From Acidobacteriota bacterium (GTDB taxonomy: Bacteria > Acidobacteriota > Polarisedimenticolia > J045): 37,055 nucleotides of DNA. The stretch spans positions 1-37,055 of the forward strand of contig JALOKP010000056.1 of assembly GCA_025456425.1 (NCBI GenBank), in the 5' to 3' direction. Of the stretch, positions 24,125 through 37,055 are shown piece after piece (within the stretch, counting starts at the first letter, position 1; each line of letters opens with the position of its first letter). Both the position numbers and the translations under genes were made by a program. The notes under the pieces were generated by a model. The model was not told the DNA's origin. It searched no databases and saw nothing but the letters and a program-made list of their open reading frames with translations.

Positions 24125-25564
24125 TCAGCCGCCGGCGGCGACGCGGTCCGCCAGCCGCTGCCGGGCCTCCCCGTCCAGCTCCCCGTCGTCGTGCGCGAGC
24201 AGCCAGGCCCGCGCCCCCGCCAGGTCGGTGAACGCGCCGTCGAGCTGGGCGTCGTAGACCCGCTCGAGCAGCGCGCCGATCGCCGGCCCGGGCGGCAGCC
24301 CCAGCTCGACCAGGTGCCGCCCCAGCATCAGCGGGACCGGAGCCGCCGCGGCGACCTGCTCGCGGTGCGCCGCCTCGAGCAGCGCCGTGACGTGCGGCGG
24401 CACGACGGCCGGCAGCGGCGGCCGTCCCATCGCGTCGGCGGTCATCACGAGCGCCAGCCCCTCGATGTTCTCGGGCGCCAGCCGCCGCGCCAGCCGGCGC
24501 ACGGCGCGCGGCGTCATCTCCTGCATTCCGACGAGGTGTTCGCGGACCAGCGGCCCGACGCGCCGCACGATCGCCTGCGGCGCGTCGATCCGCGCGAGGA
24601 AGTCCTCGGCCCGCGCCACGCCGGCCGGCTCGTGCCCCGGCGAGACGATCCGCATCACGCCGCGCTTCAGCTCGCGCTGCGTCGTCTCCGGCTTGCCGAA
24701 GTCGTGGGCCAGCACCGCCAGCGCATAGACGATCCGCGACTCGCGGTCGGCGGCGCGCCACTCGGCCAGCTCGACCAGCCGGTCGAGGCAGTGCCCGGTG
24801 TGAACGAAGACGTCCCCTTCCGGGTGCCACTCCGGGTCCTGCGGGGTCGTGGTCAGCGCGACGATCTCGGGGAAGTGCTCCAGCCAGCCGCAGTCGGCGA
24901 GAAAGCGCAGCCCGCGCGAGGGAACCGTGGCCTCCGCCGCCCACTTGAACCACTCCTCGCGCACGCGCTCGGGCGACAGCTCGCCGAACGCGCCGGCCAT
25001 GTCGCGGCACAGCGCCAGCGTCTCCGGCGCGACCGTCAGGTCGAAGCGGGCGACGAACTGCATCGCCCGCAGGACCCGCAGCGGGTCCTCGACGAAGGCC
25101 GGCCCGACGTGGCGCAGCACCCGCCGCTCGAGGTCCTCCCGCCCGCCGAAGAAGTCGAGCAGCTCGCCGGTCGCCAGGTCCTGCATCAGCGCGTTGATCG
25201 TGAAGTCGCGGCGCGCGGCCGCGTCGCGCGGCGCCATCTCCGGGTCGAACTCGACCTCGAAGCCGCGGTGCCCGATCCCGATCTTGGAATCGCGCCGCGG
25301 GATCGAGACGTCGTAGGTCGAGCCCGACGGCAGGGTCCACTTGACGATCCCGAACGAGCGCCCGACCAGGTCGACCTTCCCGGCGACCGCCAGCCGCCGC
25401 GCCAACTCGTCGAGCGACAGGCCGTAGACCTCGATGTCGACGTCCTTCGAGTCGATCCCCAGCAGCCGGTCGCGCAGCGTGCCGCCGACGACGTACGCCC
25501 GCTCCAGCCCCGGCGTCGCCGCCAGGGCCGCCGCGAGGTCGTCGGGCAGCGGGATCCGCGTCAT
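24125..25564 (-). CDS. cca: CCA tRNA nucleotidyltransferase with HD domain
   Basis: 479 residues. The N-terminal nucleotidyltransferase domain has VVGGTLRDRLLG (residues 25-36), the metal Asp41 and Asp43 in SKDVDIEVYG, and RRDFTINALMQDL. The RNA-binding helical region follows (VEDPLRVLRAMQFVARFDL). An HD phosphohydrolase domain then carries AVLAHDFGKPETT and VGPLVREHLVG. The enzyme adds or repairs the CCA end of tRNAs in the cytoplasm; HD versions may also remove phosphates. ATG 25564 sits seven bases after a TAGACT box, so a leaderless transcript is likely. The gene lies 19 bases after the propeller gene. Confidence 0.93.
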   Translation of the reverse strand: MTRIPLPDDLAAALAATPGLERAYVVGGTLRDRLLGIDSKDVDIEVYGLSLDELARRLAVAGKVDLVGRSFGIVKWTLPSGSTYDVSIPRRDSKIGIGHRGFEVEFDPEMAPRDAAARRDFTINALMQDLATGELLDFFGGREDLERRVLRHVGPAFVEDPLRVLRAMQFVARFDLTVAPETLALCRDMAGAFGELSPERVREEWFKWAAEATVPSRGLRFLADCGWLEHFPEIVALTTTPQDPEWHPEGDVFVHTGHCLDRLVELAEWRAADRESRIVYALAVLAHDFGKPETTQRELKRGVMRIVSPGHEPAGVARAEDFLARIDAPQAIVRRVGPLVREHLVGMQEMTPRAVRRLARRLAPENIEGLALVMTADAMGRPPLPAVVPPHVTALLEAAHREQVAAAAPVPLMLGRHLVELGLPPGPAIGALLERVYDAQLDGAFTDLAGARAWLLAHDDGELDGEARQRLADRVAAGG

Positions 25565-25571
25565 CCCGCGG

Positions 25572-25577
25572 AGTCTA
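25572..25577 (-). promoter_or_regulatory. Putative -10 box (TAGACT) of cca
   Basis: Minus-strand GCTAGACT ends eight bases before the cca ATG, so initiation would fall at or near the start codon. The same octamer precedes the kinase-regulator gene. No clear -35 is visible in the GC-rich upstream sequence. Confidence 0.4.
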
Positions 25578-25583
25578 GCGCGC

Positions 25584-27860
25584 TCAGCGGCGCGCCGGCT
25601 CCGCCTTCGGCACGCGCGCCGTCGTCTCGTTGCCGGCGGCGTCGACGACCGTCACGACCAGCGCGCGCCCTTCCGCCGGCGCGTCGACCGCCCCCTCGAA
25701 GGTCTCGGCGTCGCCGTCGATCACACCGTCCGCGGCGCCGAGCATCCGCCCCTCGCCCGGCGCGGCGGCGACCTCGCAGCCGGCCAGCCGGCCGCCCGGA
25801 TCGCGCGCGGCGATCCGCAGGCCGAGCTGCCCGCCCGGCAGCCGCGTCGTCTCGACCGCGTCGACGACGGGTGCGGTGTGGTCGATCCGCACCGCGTCGG
25901 AGATCAGCTCGCCCGTCAGCTCCGCGCCGGCGACATTGTCCGGCGCGTCGCTGGCGGTGACACGGAAGCGGTAGATCCCGTCCGCCAGGCGGCGCGCGTC
26001 GAAGCTGAAGAACGCCTGCTCGAGCTCCTCGGCCAGCACGGCCCACGCGCCGCACGGCGCGGTCCCCTCGGCGCAGTACTCCAACCGGTAGGTCAGCGCA
26101 TCCTCGTCCGGGTCCTTGGCCTGCCAGGTCACGGTGAGCGCCTCGGATTCCCAGGCCTTCTTGCTGCGCGCCGCGCCGCCCCCGTCGCCGAGCGCGCGCT
26201 GCGCATCGACACCGCGCGGCGGCGGGACGACCGGCGCGTCTCCGGCGGCGACCGCCGACGGCGGCATCGCGCGCAGCGCGACCCCCTGCGGCAGCACGTC
26301 GACGTCGTCGACGCGCGGCGCGCGGTTGGCCGCCTGGTAGCGCGCCTCGACCCGCGTCGCGAGCGGCGCCGCCGGGCCCGCGGCGGAGGCGCCCGCCGCG
26401 GCCTCGAGCCGCACCTGCAGGAAGCGCGCGTCGGGCACGCCGGCCGCCACGCCGGCCGCGCCGGGCGCCCCCGCGGCCCCCTTCACCTCGGTCCATTCGC
26501 TCCAGCCCGGTCCCGGCTCGGCCGTGTTGCCCGAGCGCGCGAGCACGCGCACCGGCGCGTCCCCCGCGACGACCGCGATCCGCCCGAAGCGGGCGCTGCG
26601 CCGCGCGTCGAGCACGTCCGAGGTCCAGCGCGCGCTCGCCGCGCGCCCGGGGCCGTAGAGCACCACGGCGGCCGGGTTGCTCGCCGCCGCCAGGACCCGC
26701 TCGCCGTCGCCGTCGAGCGCGGTCACCGCGCCGTTCTCCGGCAGCTCGGCCCACCACCCCTCGCCGCCCGCGCCGTCGAACCACCAGATCCGCGCCGGGC
26801 CGGCGGTGCCCATCAGCACGCCCCCTGAGGGCCGCGCGAGCAGCGCCAGCGGCGTCTCCTTGCCGTCGCTCCAGAGCGGGCGCGGCGCGCGTCCCGCCGC
26901 GATCAGCACCAGTTCGCCGCCGCCGGCCGGGACCTCCGGCGCGCGCGGGGTCTCGCCCGCCGCGGGCTCCTTCGGCTTGGCTCCTTCCTCCTCGGCCGCC
27001 GCGCGCGCGCGCACGGTGATCGTCGTGGCGGGGGCTTCGCCCCCTTCGCTCTTGCGCGCGCGCTCGCCCGTGCCGCCCGCCTCGGCCCGGCCGGTCGGGC
27101 CGGCGAAGGCGGCCCACAGCCGGCCGTCGGCCCCCGCCGCGATCGCTGCGACCTCGGGCCGGTCGGAGTCCCAGACGACGAAGCCTCCCCCCTTCCCGTC
27201 GAGCCGCACCAAGAGGCCGGAGCCCGCGGTCCCGGCGTAAAGCGTGCCGTCCGGCGCCAGCGCGAGGCGCCGCACGTGCGGTTCGCGCGTCTCCCACAGC
27301 GTCGACACCTGGCGCGTGCCCGGCGCGATCCGCAGCACGCGCCCCGGCATCCCGGTGGCGACCGCGAGATCGCCTCCCGGCAGCACGACGAGATCCCACA
27401 GGTAGGCCGCGTCGGGGCGAGCCAGCTCCTCGAACAACCCCTTGGCGCGGTCGAAGCGGTAGACCGCGCCCTTCGGCCCGGTCGCCAGGTAGACCTCGCC
27501 CTTCGCGCCGCGCGCCAGCGCGAAGACGTCGGGGTCGGCCGGCAGCCCCGGCAGCCGCTGCGGGTCGGTCCCCGCCGCCAGCCGCCACAGCCCCATCGAC
27601 TCGCCCGAGCCGGCCAGCGCCTCGTCCCCGGAGAGCAGCGCGTCCCACAACACCGGCGCCTCGGGGCGGCCCAGCGTCGTCGCGGCCGGGCCGGCCACCA
27701 GCGCGCCGGAGGGATCGAGCGCCATCCCCTCGAAGGTCCCGCCGCGCAGCGTCTTCCCGTCGCGCACCCAGACCTCGGTCTCGACCGCCTGCACCGCGGT
27801 CCCCGCCAGCGCGATCGCGGCAGCGATCAGCACGCCCTTCCCGGTCCCGGACAGCCTCAT
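25584..27860 (-). CDS. Secreted beta-propeller protein with C-terminal Ig/Fn3-like domains
   Basis: 758 residues. The signal peptide (GVLIAAAIALAGTAVQAV) is followed by propeller-like blades such as LARGAKGEVYLATGPKGAVY, LVVLPGGDLAVATGMPGRVL and LALAPDGTLYAGTAGSGLLV (residues about 100-430). A charged, low-complexity insert (EEEGAKPKEPAAGE) breaks the propeller near residue 290. Later come Fn3/Ig-like parts with TVTWQAKDPDEDALTYRLEY and DGIYRFRVTASDAPDN. No catalytic motif is seen. ATG 27860 overlaps the S55 peptidase stop as ATGA, so the two proteins are made together. Role unknown; a periplasmic or extracellular binding scaffold is likely. Confidence 0.8.
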   Translation of the reverse strand: MRLSGTGKGVLIAAAIALAGTAVQAVETEVWVRDGKTLRGGTFEGMALDPSGALVAGPAATTLGRPEAPVLWDALLSGDEALAGSGESMGLWRLAAGTDPQRLPGLPADPDVFALARGAKGEVYLATGPKGAVYRFDRAKGLFEELARPDAAYLWDLVVLPGGDLAVATGMPGRVLRIAPGTRQVSTLWETREPHVRRLALAPDGTLYAGTAGSGLLVRLDGKGGGFVVWDSDRPEVAAIAAGADGRLWAAFAGPTGRAEAGGTGERARKSEGGEAPATTITVRARAAAEEEGAKPKEPAAGETPRAPEVPAGGGELVLIAAGRAPRPLWSDGKETPLALLARPSGGVLMGTAGPARIWWFDGAGGEGWWAELPENGAVTALDGDGERVLAAASNPAAVVLYGPGRAASARWTSDVLDARRSARFGRIAVVAGDAPVRVLARSGNTAEPGPGWSEWTEVKGAAGAPGAAGVAAGVPDARFLQVRLEAAAGASAAGPAAPLATRVEARYQAANRAPRVDDVDVLPQGVALRAMPPSAVAAGDAPVVPPPRGVDAQRALGDGGGAARSKKAWESEALTVTWQAKDPDEDALTYRLEYCAEGTAPCGAWAVLAEELEQAFFSFDARRLADGIYRFRVTASDAPDNVAGAELTGELISDAVRIDHTAPVVDAVETTRLPGGQLGLRIAARDPGGRLAGCEVAAAPGEGRMLGAADGVIDGDAETFEGAVDAPAEGRALVVTVVDAAGNETTARVPKAEPARR

Positions 27861-29674
27861 CGCGTCGACTCCTGCACCAGCACTTCGATCGAGACCCGCG
27901 CCACTCCCGTCACCCCGCGCTCGAGCGGCACGCCGACGCGGGCGACGGTCACGCCGCGCACCCGTCCGGTGTCGCCGGCCGCGGGCCGCGCGCGCAGCAG
28001 CATCTGCGCCGTCCCCGGCAGCGCCGGGTACTCGCGACCGTTCGCGACCAGCCCGTCCGCCGGCAGCGCCAGCGCGATCTCCAGCGCGTCGTCGGCCGGG
28101 CTGGACTCGAAGGTCGCGAGGTAGTCGGCGGCGTCCTTCGCGGTCCGGCGCCGCGCCTCGGCCACGCCGCCCAGCTCGCCCGCCAGCACGCGCGGCGAGC
28201 CGGCCAGCAGCACGTAGCGCCCCGGCAGCGCCGTCTCGGGCACGCGCAGCGCGAGCGTCTCGCGCCGCTGCGAGCCGCGCGGCCCATCCAGGTCGAGCGC
28301 GACCCGCAGCGTCTCGCCCGGCCGCGCGACCAGCCGGTCGGGCAGTGCGCGCGTCAGCTTGTAGATCCCTTCGGGATCGACGCTGCTCACCGCCAGCTCG
28401 ATCCCGGTCACCGCCGGCAGCGCCATCGGCGGACGCATCAGCGCCGCCAGCCGCCGGCCCAGCTCGCCGCCGATCGCCTGCTCGTCACCCGACATCACGC
28501 CGGGCCCGACCGCCTCGAACGGCAACCGCCGCCCGTCGGCCAGCGCGATCGTCCCGCGCGCGCGAAGCACCTCGAGCCGCTCGCGCCCCAGCTCCTGGCC
28601 GAGCGCGATCCGCAGCGCGAGATCGACCAGTTGCGGCGCGATCAGCGGGTCCTTCGCCACGCTGAACGAGCGCGTCACGGCGGTCTCGTCGGTGCGCCGG
28701 ATCGCGAGCGCGACCGGCAGCCCGGCCGGCACCGGTCCGATCGCGCCCGACACCGCGGTCAGCCGGTCCTGCGTCATCGTCCCGGCCGGGACCCCGACGT
28801 TGGAGATCTTGAACGAGCTGAGCAGCGACGGGACGGTCCAGGCGATCTCGGCCGGCGCGAACGGGATCTCGGCGCGGCCCGTGCCCAGGAAGGGGTGGCC
28901 GAAGGCGAGAATCTTCTCGCCGTCGCGCCAGGTCACGGTCCCGGTCGCGGCGAGCTGCACGTCGCCCCAGACCAGCAGGCCGGCGACCGCGTCGCCCGGC
29001 TCGAGCGCGGGCGGCCCCGCCTTCGGGTCGCGCGGCGCCGGCGCGCCGGCCGGCACGACCTGCACCGGGCGCGCCAGTCCCAGCGAGCGCAGCAGCGCGT
29101 CGCTGTCGTCGAAGAGCGCGGGGTCGAGCCCGCGCGCGGCCAGCGCCAGCGGCACCGGCTCCAGCCCCGACGCGCGCGCGGCGGCGCCGGCGCTCCACGG
29201 CGCGAGACCCGCCGGGAAGCGCTCGAGCGCCAGCATCGTCTCGATCGGCGTGATCCCGCAGAGCGGCTCCTTCGAGAAGCCGCCGATCGAGTAGGAGAGC
29301 GCGCCGACCAGCTTCCCGTCCACCGTGACGGGGCTGCCCGACATCCCGGCCGCGACGCCGGTCCAGGTCCCCAGCTCGCCGCGCAGCCGGCACAGGATCA
29401 TGTCGACGCCCGGCCCGATCCCGTCGTCGAGCACGCCGAGCAGCTCGATCTCGATCGTCTCGCGCTGCGTGCCGCGCAGCACGGTCGAGAGGGTGCCGAC
29501 CATCCCGGGGCGGACCTCGGCCAGGGGGAGCGTCGGCGGGGGCGCGGCCGCCGCCGGCACGGCGGCGAGGGCCGCGAGCAGGACCGCCGCGGCCGTCGCG
29601 CGTCGGGCGGCGCGTCGGGCGGCGCGGTGGCCGGGGCGGCGGGTCGAGAGGGTCCGGGACGGGGTCGGTCGCAC
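27857..29674 (-). CDS. SpoIVB-type S55 peptidase domain protein (exported)
   Basis: 605 residues from GTG 29674 with GGAG upstream and a perfect TATAAT box. An Arg-rich signal peptide ends in AAVPAAAA. The domain starts LAEVRPGMVGTLSTVLRGTQ and holds the serine motif GVAAGMSGSPV (Ser112), then ALSYSIGGFSKEPLCGITPI. Further on is ILAFGHPFLGTG, a conserved His after the serine. In Bacillus SpoIVB (from memory) the catalytic His precedes the Ser, so the order here looks permuted or the protein may not be a protease. The organism shows no sporulation genes here. The downstream partner is the propeller protein. Confidence 0.85.
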   Translation of the reverse strand: MRPTPSRTLSTRRPGHRAARRAARRATAAAVLLAALAAVPAAAAPPPTLPLAEVRPGMVGTLSTVLRGTQRETIEIELLGVLDDGIGPGVDMILCRLRGELGTWTGVAAGMSGSPVTVDGKLVGALSYSIGGFSKEPLCGITPIETMLALERFPAGLAPWSAGAAARASGLEPVPLALAARGLDPALFDDSDALLRSLGLARPVQVVPAGAPAPRDPKAGPPALEPGDAVAGLLVWGDVQLAATGTVTWRDGEKILAFGHPFLGTGRAEIPFAPAEIAWTVPSLLSSFKISNVGVPAGTMTQDRLTAVSGAIGPVPAGLPVALAIRRTDETAVTRSFSVAKDPLIAPQLVDLALRIALGQELGRERLEVLRARGTIALADGRRLPFEAVGPGVMSGDEQAIGGELGRRLAALMRPPMALPAVTGIELAVSSVDPEGIYKLTRALPDRLVARPGETLRVALDLDGPRGSQRRETLALRVPETALPGRYVLLAGSPRVLAGELGGVAEARRRTAKDAADYLATFESSPADDALEIALALPADGLVANGREYPALPGTAQMLLRARPAAGDTGRVRGVTVARVGVPLERGVTGVARVSIEVLVQESTR

Positions 29675-29706
29675 GCCGGATCTCCGGGTTCGGCAAAAGG
29701 ACGGCG

Positions 29707-29712
29707 ATTATA
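29707..29712 (-). promoter_or_regulatory. -10 promoter box (TATAAT) of the S55 peptidase operon
   Basis: An exact TATAAT on the minus strand, 32 bases before GTG 29674, is conspicuous in such GC-rich DNA. No good -35 lies 16-18 bases upstream. It likely drives the S55 peptidase and propeller genes and perhaps cca. Confidence 0.55.
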
Positions 29713-29916
29713 CGGGCCCCCTTCCGCACGCGCCGTCCGGCGCGCCCTTGCGCCAACCCGGCCGGAACCGCCCCGGTTCCCACTGTCCCGTCCCGGGGCG
29801 CCGGACCATCCCGGCTCGGCCCGAACGCCGCGGTGCCGGCGCGGATTCGCGTTGACTCGGCCCGCGCCGGAACCAAGCGTTGACCCCGGAGGGTCCTTCA
29901 TCGAGGGAGGAAGACC

Positions 29917-30237
29917 ATGGGAAGCCAGCCGGGTACACGCGTAGCGCTGTTGCTCGTCGCGGCCTTCGCCGCGGGCTCGGGAGCGACCCTGGCCCTGCCC
30001 TCCACCGCGCCGGCGGTCCCCCCGCCGGCCTCCCCGCAGGTCGCCCCGGCCGCGCTCGCGCTCTGGCTCGCGACCGGCGCCGTACTCGCCGGCGAGCTGG
30101 CGCTCGATGCCGTGCGCGCACCGGCCGTCGCCGCGCCGGGCCCGGTCGACGGCGGCGAGCGGACCACCGACCCGGTGCCGATCCCGGAGTGGTGGACCGG
30201 CGGCGACGATCCCTCGGGGCCCTGGCCCGTCGCCTGA
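29917..30237 (+). CDS. Small secreted or membrane protein of unknown function
   Basis: 106 residues; ATG 29917 follows a strong GAGGGAGG site. An N-terminal hydrophobic segment (VALLLVAAFAAGSGATLALP) is a signal peptide or anchor. A second hydrophobic stretch (APAALALWLATGAVLAGELA) may span the membrane. The tail is acidic and Trp/Pro-rich (PIPEWWTGGDDPSGPWPVA). It sits 61 bases upstream of the kinase-regulator gene on the same strand. No family is recognised. Confidence 0.7.
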   Translation: MGSQPGTRVALLLVAAFAAGSGATLALPSTAPAVPPPASPQVAPAALALWLATGAVLAGELALDAVRAPAVAAPGPVDGGERTTDPVPIPEWWTGGDDPSGPWPVA

Positions 30238-30275
30238 CCCGCGCGCCGTCGCGAACTGAGACGGTCGCCCGCTGC

Positions 30276-30281
30276 TAGACT
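30276..30281 (+). promoter_or_regulatory. Putative extended -10 box (TGC-TAGACT) of the kinase-regulator gene
   Basis: GCTGCTAGACT lies 17 bases before GTG 30299, so the transcript leader would be about ten bases. It shares the octamer GCTAGACT with cca. AACTGA 16 bases upstream is a poor -35. Confidence 0.45.
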
Positions 30282-30298
30282 GCGCGCACGGGATCCCC

Positions 30299-35155
<4,857 letters not shown>

Positions 35156-35159
35156 GACG

Positions 35160-35194
35160 GTCGGGGCCTCCCGGCCCCGGCGGCCTCCCGTTTT
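35160..35194 (+). terminator. Hairpin after the kinase-regulator gene
   Basis: Five bases after the stop, GTCGGGGCC (35160-35168) pairs with GGCCCCGGC (35173-35181) around a TCCC loop, with one T-G pair. A TTTT run follows only after nine more bases, so termination may be partial. Confidence 0.45.
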
Positions 35195-35467
35195 CAACTC
35201 GATGGAAACAATCGGGTTGCCGGAGTGAGCGGGAGCCGGCACGCGCGTTGCTTTCTCGTACCGCACCTCCCGGCCGCGGTACGGGAAGCGAAAGGCTCGG
35301 ACCGCTGCCGACCCCACATGGCCCTCCGGGGCCAAAGCGCTCGCCGGTCTCCGTCCGGTCCGACAGGGCTCGACGCACCCAGGGAGGCCGGCGAAACCCC
35401 GCCGCGGGGCGGGCCGTGCGATCCGCTCACACCCTGTGTCGGACGCACGGCCGCCCCGCCCTTTTTT
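35195..35467 (+). ncRNA. Candidate structured RNA or structured 3' UTR between convergent genes
   Basis: The gene-free stretch 35156-35466 holds no plausible reading frame. Successive hairpins are CAACTCGAT/ATCGGGTTG (35195-35203/35211-35219, loop GGAAACA), CGTACCGC/GCGGTACG (35257-35264/35276-35283, loop containing CCTCCC), TGGCCC/GGGCCA (35319-35324/35329-35334) and a 12-pair stem (35341-35352/35383-35394, one T-G). They end in a strong terminator. I find none of the conserved motifs of SRP RNA, tmRNA, RNase P or 6S RNA that I could check by eye. GC-rich DNA folds easily, so this is a candidate only. Confidence 0.35.
35404..35467 (+). terminator. Strong intrinsic terminator
   Basis: A 16-pair stem with one bulged G (35404-35420 with 35444-35459) and a 23-base loop is followed by TTTTTT at 35462-35467. 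The T-run abuts the stop codon of the convergent ChaN-like gene. On the minus strand there is no T-run, so it acts on plus-strand transcripts. Confidence 0.85.
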
Positions 35468-36666
35468 CAGGCGCGCGCGGCGTCCCCGCCCGGCACCAGC
35501 GCCGCGTCGAAGCCCGGCTCGAAGCCGCGCGCCAGGGCCAGCGCGAGCGCGGCGCGTTCGGCCGGACTGTGCCCCGGCCGCAGCGCGACGGCCAGGAACA
35601 GCGCCCCGGCGGCCAGCGCCGCCATCAGGCCCGGCCGGGCCAGGTAGATCGCGTTGGCCTCCGGCACGAAGCTCGCGCCGCGGGCCTCGGCCGCCTCGAG
35701 CGAGGCATGCACCGGCATCGCCAGGGCGCGCGTCCCGGCCAGCCAGGCGGCGAAGCGCCCGCGCTCGCCCGGTCCGAAGACGACCGGGAAGAGGTCGGCC
35801 AGCCAGCGGGCCCGCCCGGCGCGCTTCGCACGCGGGTCGATCCCGGCGCCGCGCGCCATCGCGTCGATCAGCCCGTGGACGAAGAGCGGGACGTCGAGGC
35901 CGGGAGCCGCCGGCTCCTCGCGCGCCCAGCGGCGCACGACGCGCGCGAAGGCCGGCCCGCGCGCGCCGGGAGCCGCCCGCCGGCGCGCGAAGGTCGCGCC
36001 GCCGGCGCGGCGCCACGCCGAGCCCGCGCCCGGGCCCTCGTCGAGGTCGTGGAAGATCCGGACCAGCGCCTCCCCTTCGATCCCGTGACGCGCGAGAGCA
36101 CGCGGCAGGTGCGGCGCCGCGAGGTGCGCCTCGCCGAAGACGACGACGACCGTCCCGCGCGGCCCGAGCGCGTCGGCCAGCGCGGCGATCCGCTCGGCCG
36201 CGACGCGGTCGCGGCGCGCCAGGCTCTCGACGCCGCCGCGTGGCGGCAGGTCGAGCCCGAGCGCCGGCACGCCGCCCCGCCGCGCGCGGCGCAGCAGCCG
36301 CGCCGACGCCGCCCACGGGTAGCCCCACTCGACCTCGTGTCGGATCAGGCGGCGCAGTTCGGCCTCGTCGATCCGCCCCGCGAGGAAGCGGTCGAGCGCC
36401 GCCTGGTCGCGGGCGTGGACCATCTCCAGGCCCAGCGCCAGCGGCCGTCCCGGCAGGCGGGAGAGCAGCGCCTCGGCCGACGCCAGCGCGGAGGGGAGCG
36501 CGTGGAACTCGCCGAGCAGCACGACGCGGGCGCGGCGGACGGCGGCCAGCACGCGCCCCGCGCGCTCCGGCGCGAAGGGGAACTGCCGGGTCTCGCGGTG
36601 GAAGCGGCGGACGTAGGGGGAGCCCGCGACCGGATCGAGGTCGAGGGGCAGGTCGGCGGCGCTCAG
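35467..36666 (-). CDS. ChaN-like (heme-binding/Tiki superfamily) protein
   Basis: About 399 residues. The N-terminal half has the ChaN-type core: [59 protein letters not shown] and [20 protein letters not shown]. ChaN of Campylobacter is an iron-regulated lipoprotein that binds heme; the superfamily also includes Tiki-type proteases. No signal peptide or lipobox is seen here. No ATG, GTG or TTG lies between the tatA stop and the domain. The best start is CTG at 36666, overlapping the tatA stop as CTGA behind AAGGA. The C-terminal 150 residues match nothing I know. Confidence 0.75.
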   Translation of the reverse strand: MSAADLPLDLDPVAGSPYVRRFHRETRQFPFAPERAGRVLAAVRRARVVLLGEFHALPSALASAEALLSRLPGRPLALGLEMVHARDQAALDRFLAGRIDEAELRRLIRHEVEWGYPWAASARLLRRARRGGVPALGLDLPPRGGVESLARRDRVAAERIAALADALGPRGTVVVVFGEAHLAAPHLPRALARHGIEGEALVRIFHDLDEGPGAGSAWRRAGGATFARRRAAPGARGPAFARVVRRWAREEPAAPGLDVPLFVHGLIDAMARGAGIDPRAKRAGRARWLADLFPVVFGPGERGRFAAWLAGTRALAMPVHASLEAAEARGASFVPEANAIYLARPGLMAALAAGALFLAVALRPGHSPAERAALALALARGFEPGFDAALVPGGDAARA

Positions 36667-36881
36667 CGCGGGTTGTCCTTGCGCGCGTCGTCGGCGGAAC
36701 CGGTGGTCGAATCGCCCGAAGATCCGTCCTTCATGGAGGAGCGGAAGTTCTTGATCCCCTCGCCGAGGCCGCGCCCGAGTTCCGGAAGCTTCCGCACGCC
36801 GAAGAGCAGGATCACGATCCCCAGGATGAGCAGCAGTTCCGGAAAGCCCAAGCCCTGGATGAAGGCCAGCGGGACGTTCAT
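36663..36881 (-). CDS. tatA: Twin-arginine translocase subunit TatA
   Basis: 72 residues; ATG 36881 behind GGGAGGAG. One N-terminal membrane helix ([14 protein letters not shown]) is followed by the conserved FG hinge and amphipathic helix [19 protein letters not shown] and a short charged tail. This is the TatA/E pattern that forms the pore for folded Tat substrates at the inner membrane. tatB and tatC are not beside it. It overlaps the ChaN-like gene by four bases. Confidence 0.95.
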   Translation of the reverse strand: MNVPLAFIQGLGFPELLLILGIVILLFGVRKLPELGRGLGEGIKNFRSSMKDGSSGDSTTGSADDARKDNPR

Positions 36882-36901
36882 GGAGGATCTCCTCCCAGTC
36901 A

Positions 36902-37055
36902 TTATGGCGGATCCGGCCCACGGTGGCCGCAAGCTTGTTGGTGCGGCGGGGTAGGCTCGGGGGCGGGGGCGGCGTCGGGGAGCCGGTCTTCGGGCTGGGA
37001 CCGAGGTCCGAGCAGCGGGCGCCACGAGTCGGGGAGCGCCTCGCGTTCCGGGAAG
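36902..37055 (-). CDS. Possible C-terminal end of an upstream gene (partial)
   Basis: One minus-strand frame is open from the window edge to TAA at 36904-36902. It reads [20 protein letters not shown] and continues with a Pro-rich tail. The first part looks protein-like, but only about 50 codons are visible and the tail could be noncoding. The stop lies 20 bases before tatA, a normal operon spacing. No family can be assigned. Confidence 0.35.
   Translation of the reverse strand, partial: FPEREALPDSWRPLLGPRSQPEDRLPDAAPAPEPTPPHQQACGHRGPDPP

Noticed and set aside
29852-29890. TTGACT and GGAACC stretches upstream of the small secreted protein as a promoter
   Set aside because: No convincing -10 at the correct distance for either reading; left unannotated.
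35225-35647. 140-residue plus-strand frame in the gene-free stretch
   Set aside because: It crosses the strong terminator and the convergent ChaN-like gene, has no ribosome site and lacks protein-like patterning.
36663-37025. Longer 120-residue start for TatA
   Set aside because: TatA begins at its N-terminal membrane helix; the ATG at 36881 has a strong ribosome site and the extension is Pro/Arg noise.

Overview
The window is very GC-rich DNA from a Gram-negative (diderm) bacterium: it has a TonB-dependent receptor, several signal-peptide outer-membrane barrels, lipoproteins with clear lipoboxes, and GTG starts with ATGA/GTGA gene overlaps. The ECF sigma/CHAT/subtilase cluster, SpoIVB-type S55 peptidase, cytochrome-barrel protein and kinase/sigma54-activator fusion fit Acidobacteriota (Thermoanaerobaculia-like) best. 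This placement is inference; Myxococcota-like lineages remain possible. I saw no tRNA, rRNA, CRISPR array, transposase or phage gene.

Left part (1-11350). A TonB-dependent receptor runs off the left edge on the minus strand and is preceded by a textbook TPP (THI) riboswitch, so it is probably an outer-membrane importer of thiamin or a precursor. Divergent from it is a tight plus-strand block: ECF sigma factor, small beta-rich protein, TPR-CHAT protease, secreted S8 subtilase, oligopeptide-type binding lipoprotein and two permeases. Most of these genes overlap their neighbour. Together they suggest a circuit of sigma factor, two proteases and peptide uptake.

Middle (11314-18506). A minus-strand operon reads P-loop NTPase, MsbA-type ABC exporter, secreted protein with seven carboxypeptidase-regulatory-like repeats, and outer-membrane beta-barrel. 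A Crp/Fnr-family regulator lies upstream in the same orientation. The motif GTATCAG(C/G)C occurs, oriented with the downstream gene, ahead of the P-loop gene, the Crp gene and the sigma-factor partner gene.

18687-21116 (plus) is a redox group: a c-type cytochrome lipoprotein that looks internally deleted and frameshifted, a c-type cytochrome fused to an outer-membrane barrel, and a cupredoxin. 21159-29674 (minus, apart from one small plus-strand gene) is mostly household and envelope: inorganic pyrophosphatase, M29-type aminopeptidase, an outer-membrane protein, CCA nucleotidyltransferase, a beta-propeller protein and an S55 peptidase.

Right part. A small secreted protein precedes a 1618-residue Ser/Thr kinase-TPR-GAF-sigma54 activator-Fis fusion. 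It is followed by a 311-base gene-free stretch with several hairpins and a strong terminator (candidate structured RNA). A ChaN-like protein and TatA are on the minus strand, and the tail of another possible gene sits at the edge. Many very long open frames on the opposite strands are GC artefacts and are left out.
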